Assembly (NCBI GenBank): GCA_051002015.1
Contig: JBPCMS010000030.1
Location: 1-16,388, forward strand
Direction: 5' to 3'
Length of the DNA: 16,388 bases
Origin: JACDBE01 sp051002015
GTDB lineage: Bacteria; Actinomycetota; Acidimicrobiia; Spongiisociales; UBA5794
Position numbers and translations under genes: made by a program
The notes under the pieces: generated by a model
Database searches by the model: none
What the model was told of the DNA's origin: nothing
What the model saw: only the letters and a program-made list of their open reading frames with translations
In this document: one piece after another, positions 14,205 through 16,388 of the stretch
Layout: every line of letters starts with the position of its first letter
Numbering within the stretch: position 1 is the stretch's first letter

Positions 14205-14593
14205 TGGCCACCCCATCCACCGATGAGCTGTTGAGCATCTTCGACAGCATGACCGTGCTCGAGCTCTCCGAGTTCGTGAAGGCGTTCGAGGAGCATTTCG
14301 ACGTGACCGCCGCCGCTCCGATGGCCGTGGCCGCTCCCGCCGCCGGTGGTGGTGACGCCGCCGCCGCCGCCGAGGAGGAGAAGGACGAGTTCGACGTCGT
14401 CCTCGCCGCCGTCGGCGACCAGAAGATCCAGGTGATCAAGGAGGTCCGCGGGCTGACCAGCCTGGGGCTCAAGGACGCCAAGGACCTGGTCGACGGGGCC
14501 CCGAGGCCGGTACTCGAGGGCGTCGACAAGGAGACCGCCGAGAAGGCGAAGGCGGCCCTCGAGGGCGTCGGCGCCACCGTCGAGCTCAAATAG
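14204..14593 (+). CDS. rplL: 50S ribosomal protein L7/L12
   Basis: L12 forms the mobile stalk that recruits and activates translation GTPases. The 129-aa protein has an N-terminal dimerisation and L10-binding region (STDELLSIFDSMTVLELSEF), an Ala/Gly-rich hinge (AAPAAGGGDAAAAAEEE) and the globular C-terminal domain (EFDVVLAAVGDQKIQVIKEV, GLGLKDAKDLVDGAP-type text, ending GVGATVELK). The ATG at 14204 overlaps the rplJ TGA by one base and is favoured over the GTG three bases before it; the ribosome site is the GAGGAGGAGAAG that encodes the last L10 residues. Coupled translation with L10 is expected, but L12 is needed in several copies per L10, so this start should be strong. Confidence 0.98.
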   Translation: MATPSTDELLSIFDSMTVLELSEFVKAFEEHFDVTAAAPMAVAAPAAGGGDAAAAAEEEKDEFDVVLAAVGDQKIQVIKEVRGLTSLGLKDAKDLVDGAPRPVLEGVDKETAEKAKAALEGVGATVELK

Positions 14594-14599
14594 CACCAA

Positions 14600-14635
14600 C
14601 CCCGAGCCGTCGCTGGGCATCCGGGCGGCTCGGGG
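14600..14635 (+). terminator. Hairpin after rplL
   Basis: Stem CCCCGAGCC (14600-14608) / GGCTCGGGG (14627-14635), 9 bp perfect, with an 18-nt loop, starting 6 nt after the rplL stop. There is no T tract. It may be a partial terminator, or a processing site where rplJL and rpoBC expression separate. Confidence 0.55.
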
Positions 14636-14649
14636 AGTCGCAGTCGGGT

Positions 14650-14679
14650 GTTCGGCAAGGGGCATCGGCCCTGCCGAAC
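14650..14679 (+). terminator. Second hairpin in the rplL-rpoB gap
   Basis: Perfect 8-bp stem GTTCGGCA (14650-14657) / TGCCGAAC (14672-14679), with possible inner GGG/CCC pairs. It abuts the -35 box at 14682. Together with the previous hairpin it could attenuate read-through from rplJL. Confidence 0.5.
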
Positions 14680-14681
14680 CC

Positions 14682-14711
14682 TTGACACCACCCGGGCGGC
14701 CGGTGTATCGT
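14682..14711 (+). promoter_or_regulatory. rpoB promoter
   Basis: -35 TTGACA (14682-14687) is a consensus match; -10 TATCGT (14706-14711) follows after 18 bp. The leader to the rpoB start would be about 165 nt. Confidence 0.75.
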
Positions 14712-14770
14712 CGATCGACCAGTTGAACGCTTCATTGCGACTCCCACCGTCAGGAGCCGGGGTAGCCATG

Positions 14771-14779
14771 TGCTATCCT
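14771..14779 (+). promoter_or_regulatory. Possible second rpoB promoter, extended -10 (TGCTATCCT)
   Basis: TATCCT at 14774-14779 preceded by TGC is the same string as before tRNA-Met (5062-5070). No -35 box is visible. It would give a leader of about 98 nt. Confidence 0.4.
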
Positions 14780-14883
14780 GGCCTTTCGGTCGTGCAGCAG
14801 CATCCACGCTAAGCCCGCCCCGCCACCCGTTCTGACCACGCCGCCCGCCCTGATCTTCGACCGTCCACAGGAGGAATCCGCTC

Positions 14884-16388
14884 TTGGCTGACCGTGCGCG
14901 CACCCCACGACTTTCGTTCGCCAAGATCCCGGAGGTGCAACCGCTGCCCAGCCTGCTCTCCGTGCAGCACGACTCCTTCTCGTGGTTCCTGGCGAAGGGG
15001 ATGAAGCAGATCTTCTCCGAGGTGTCCCCCATCGAGGACTTCACCGGCAACCTCGGTCTCGAGTTCGCCGAGCATTGGTTCGACGAGCCGCCACGCACCA
15101 TCGAGGAGGCGAAGGAGCAGGACGAGAACTACTGCCAGCCGCTCTTCGTCAAGGCCCGCTTCATCAACCGGGAGACCGGTGAGATCAAGGAGCAGAAGGT
15201 CTTCCTCGGCGACTTCCCGATGATGACCCCGAACGGAACCTTCGTCATCAACGGCACCGAGCGGGTCGTGGTCAGCCAGCTGGTCCGCTCACCCGGTGTC
15301 TACTTCGACCGCACCATCGACAAGACCTCGGACAAGGACGTCTTCGCCGCCAAGGTCATCCCGGGGCGCGGTGCCTGGCTCGAGTTCGACATCGACAAGA
15401 AGGACACGGTCGGGGTCAGGGTCGACCGAAAGCGTCGCCAGTACGTCACCACATTCCTGCGCGCCCTCGGGTTGGCCGAGAGCGACGAGGACATCCTCGC
15501 CCTGTTCGACGGCTCACCGCTGATCGCCAACACCCTCGAGAAGGACCCCACCTCCACCAGGGAGGAGGCGCTGCTCGATCTGTACCGCAAGCTCCGCCCG
15601 GGCGAGCTGACCACGGTCGACTCGGCCCGCAGCCTCATCCAGACGCTGTTCTTCAACTCGAAGCGCTACGACCTCACCCAGGTGGGCCGCTACAAGCTGG
15701 ACCAGAAGCTCGGGCGGCAGCCGCTGCGGCTCGATGACTACCGACCCGATCAGCACGGTCTTCTCAGCACCGACGACGTGCTGGGGACGATCGGCTACCT
15801 GATCGCCCTCCACCAGGGTGTGCCCGGGCATCGCGAGGACGACATCGACAACTTCGCCAACCGGCGGGTCCGCACCGTCGGCGAGTTGATCCAGAACCAG
15901 ATCAGGGTCGGGCTGAGCCGCCTGGAGCGGGTGGTGCGCGAGCGTATGACCACCCAGGATCCCGAGGCGATCACCCCGCAGAGCCTGATCAACATCCGGC
16001 CCGTGGTTGCCTCGATCAAGGAGTTCTTCGGGACCAGCCAGCTCAGCCAGTTCATGGACCAGCCCAACCCGCTGGCCAGCCTCACCCACCGCAGGCGTCT
16101 GTCGGCGCTGGGCCCTGGCGGGCTGTCGCGGGAGCGGGCCGGGTTCGAGGTGCGGGACGTGCACCCGTCCCACTACGGGCGGATGTGCCCGATCGAGACC
16201 CCGGAGGGCCCGAACATCGGTCTGATCGGCTCGCTCGCCAGCTACGCCAAGGTCAACCAGTACGGATTCATCGCCACCCCGTACCGCAAGGTGCGCGCCG
16301 GCAGGGTGACCGATGAGGTCGAGTACCTCACCGCCTCCGAGGAGGAGGGCCACGTCATCGCCCAGGCCAACGCCCCGCTGGCCGAGGA
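14884..16388 (+). CDS. rpoB: DNA-directed RNA polymerase subunit beta, N-terminal 501 residues (3' truncated by window)
   Basis: RpoB is the catalytic-core beta subunit of RNA polymerase. The frame is open from TTG 14884 to the window end. AGGAGGA at 14869-14875 lies 8 nt before the TTG and no better in-frame start is near, so a TTG start is preferred. Visible landmarks: the N-terminal FAKIPEVQPLPSLLSVQHDSF; NGTERVVVSQLVRSPGVYF (about 123-141); and the rifampicin region FFGTSQLSQFMDQPNPLASL at 381-400, then THRRRLSALGPGGLSRERAG, followed by CPIETPEGPNIGLIGSLA. Within the rifampicin region (E. coli numbering) Asp516, His526 and Ser531 are retained, but Asn518 is Pro, Ser522 is Ala and Lys527 is Arg. 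The gene follows rplL after 290 nt with its own promoter. Confidence 0.97.
   Translation, partial: MADRARTPRLSFAKIPEVQPLPSLLSVQHDSFSWFLAKGMKQIFSEVSPIEDFTGNLGLEFAEHWFDEPPRTIEEAKEQDENYCQPLFVKARFINRETGEIKEQKVFLGDFPMMTPNGTFVINGTERVVVSQLVRSPGVYFDRTIDKTSDKDVFAAKVIPGRGAWLEFDIDKKDTVGVRVDRKRRQYVTTFLRALGLAESDEDILALFDGSPLIANTLEKDPTSTREEALLDLYRKLRPGELTTVDSARSLIQTLFFNSKRYDLTQVGRYKLDQKLGRQPLRLDDYRPDQHGLLSTDDVLGTIGYLIALHQGVPGHREDDIDNFANRRVRTVGELIQNQIRVGLSRLERVVRERMTTQDPEAITPQSLINIRPVVASIKEFFGTSQLSQFMDQPNPLASLTHRRRLSALGPGGLSRERAGFEVRDVHPSHYGRMCPIETPEGPNIGLIGSLASYAKVNQYGFIATPYRKVRAGRVTDEVEYLTASEEEGHVIAQANAPLAE

Noticed and set aside
12570..14216. 548-codon minus-strand open frame with GFGGVLG repeats
   Set aside because: It is antisense to rplJ, and its repeats are only the complement of the 18-nt EDAAEA units. 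It also crosses promoters P1 and P2 and has no recognisable domain.

Overview
This window is a high-GC bacterial segment with the gene order and codon use of an Actinomycetota genome. The conserved actinobacterial cluster rpmG - MaoC-type dehydratase - tRNA-Trp - secE - nusG - rplK - rplA - rplJ - rplL - rpoB is present. The tRNA-Tyr/Thr/Met - tuf block in front of it recalls the classical tufB region. GTG and TTG starts, likely leaderless genes and TANNNT -10 boxes fit the same phylum. I cannot place it more precisely; a lineage outside the mycolic-acid and Streptomyces groups (Acidimicrobiia-like) is a guess.

Layout. 1-286: 3' end of a MidA/NDUFAF7-like methyltransferase. 330-497: a three-unit repeat array. 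501-3596 (minus): a large secreted subtilisin-like protease. 3802-4671: HtpX membrane protease. 4712-5208: tRNA-Tyr (minus), a broken partial copy of tRNA-Thr with its promoter, intact tRNA-Thr(GGT) and tRNA-Met(CAT). 5268-6640: tuf and rpmG, closed by a strong terminator. 6810-9299: accessory genes, namely a UspA-like protein, a frameshifted AlkZ/HTH_42-type winged-helix gene, a 50-bp palindrome and a fused two-hotdog MaoC dehydratase. 9333-9452: a second copy of the repeat array. 9505-9630: a possible 41-residue small protein. 9663-10073 (minus): ArfB-like ribosome rescue hydrolase. 10172-12508: promoter, tRNA-Trp, secE, nusG, rplK, rplA. 12509-13106: a 598-base regulatory region with two promoters, a compact structured RNA ending in a hairpin, and an L10-leader-like segment. 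13107-14593: rplJ and rplL. 14594-14883: hairpins and a strong promoter. 14884 to the end: 5' part of rpoB.

Functionally the right half is the translation/transcription core: EF-Tu, the L11/L1/L10/L12 stalk proteins, SecE, NusG and the RNA polymerase beta subunit, with tRNAs interspersed. ArfB also acts on ribosomes. The proteases and the dehydratase are probably independently transcribed.

The most unusual items are: (i) a dispersed composite repeat, two 48-nt unit types with an exact 24-nt spacer, found at two loci about 9 kb apart, with a hairpin that shows a compensatory base change; (ii) a roughly 230-nt structured RNA candidate between rplA and rplJ; (iii) ribosomal protein L10 with a roughly 190-residue acidic Ala/Glu/Asp tail built partly on nine tandem 18-nt repeats; (iv) a partly duplicated and partly inverted tRNA-Thr locus.
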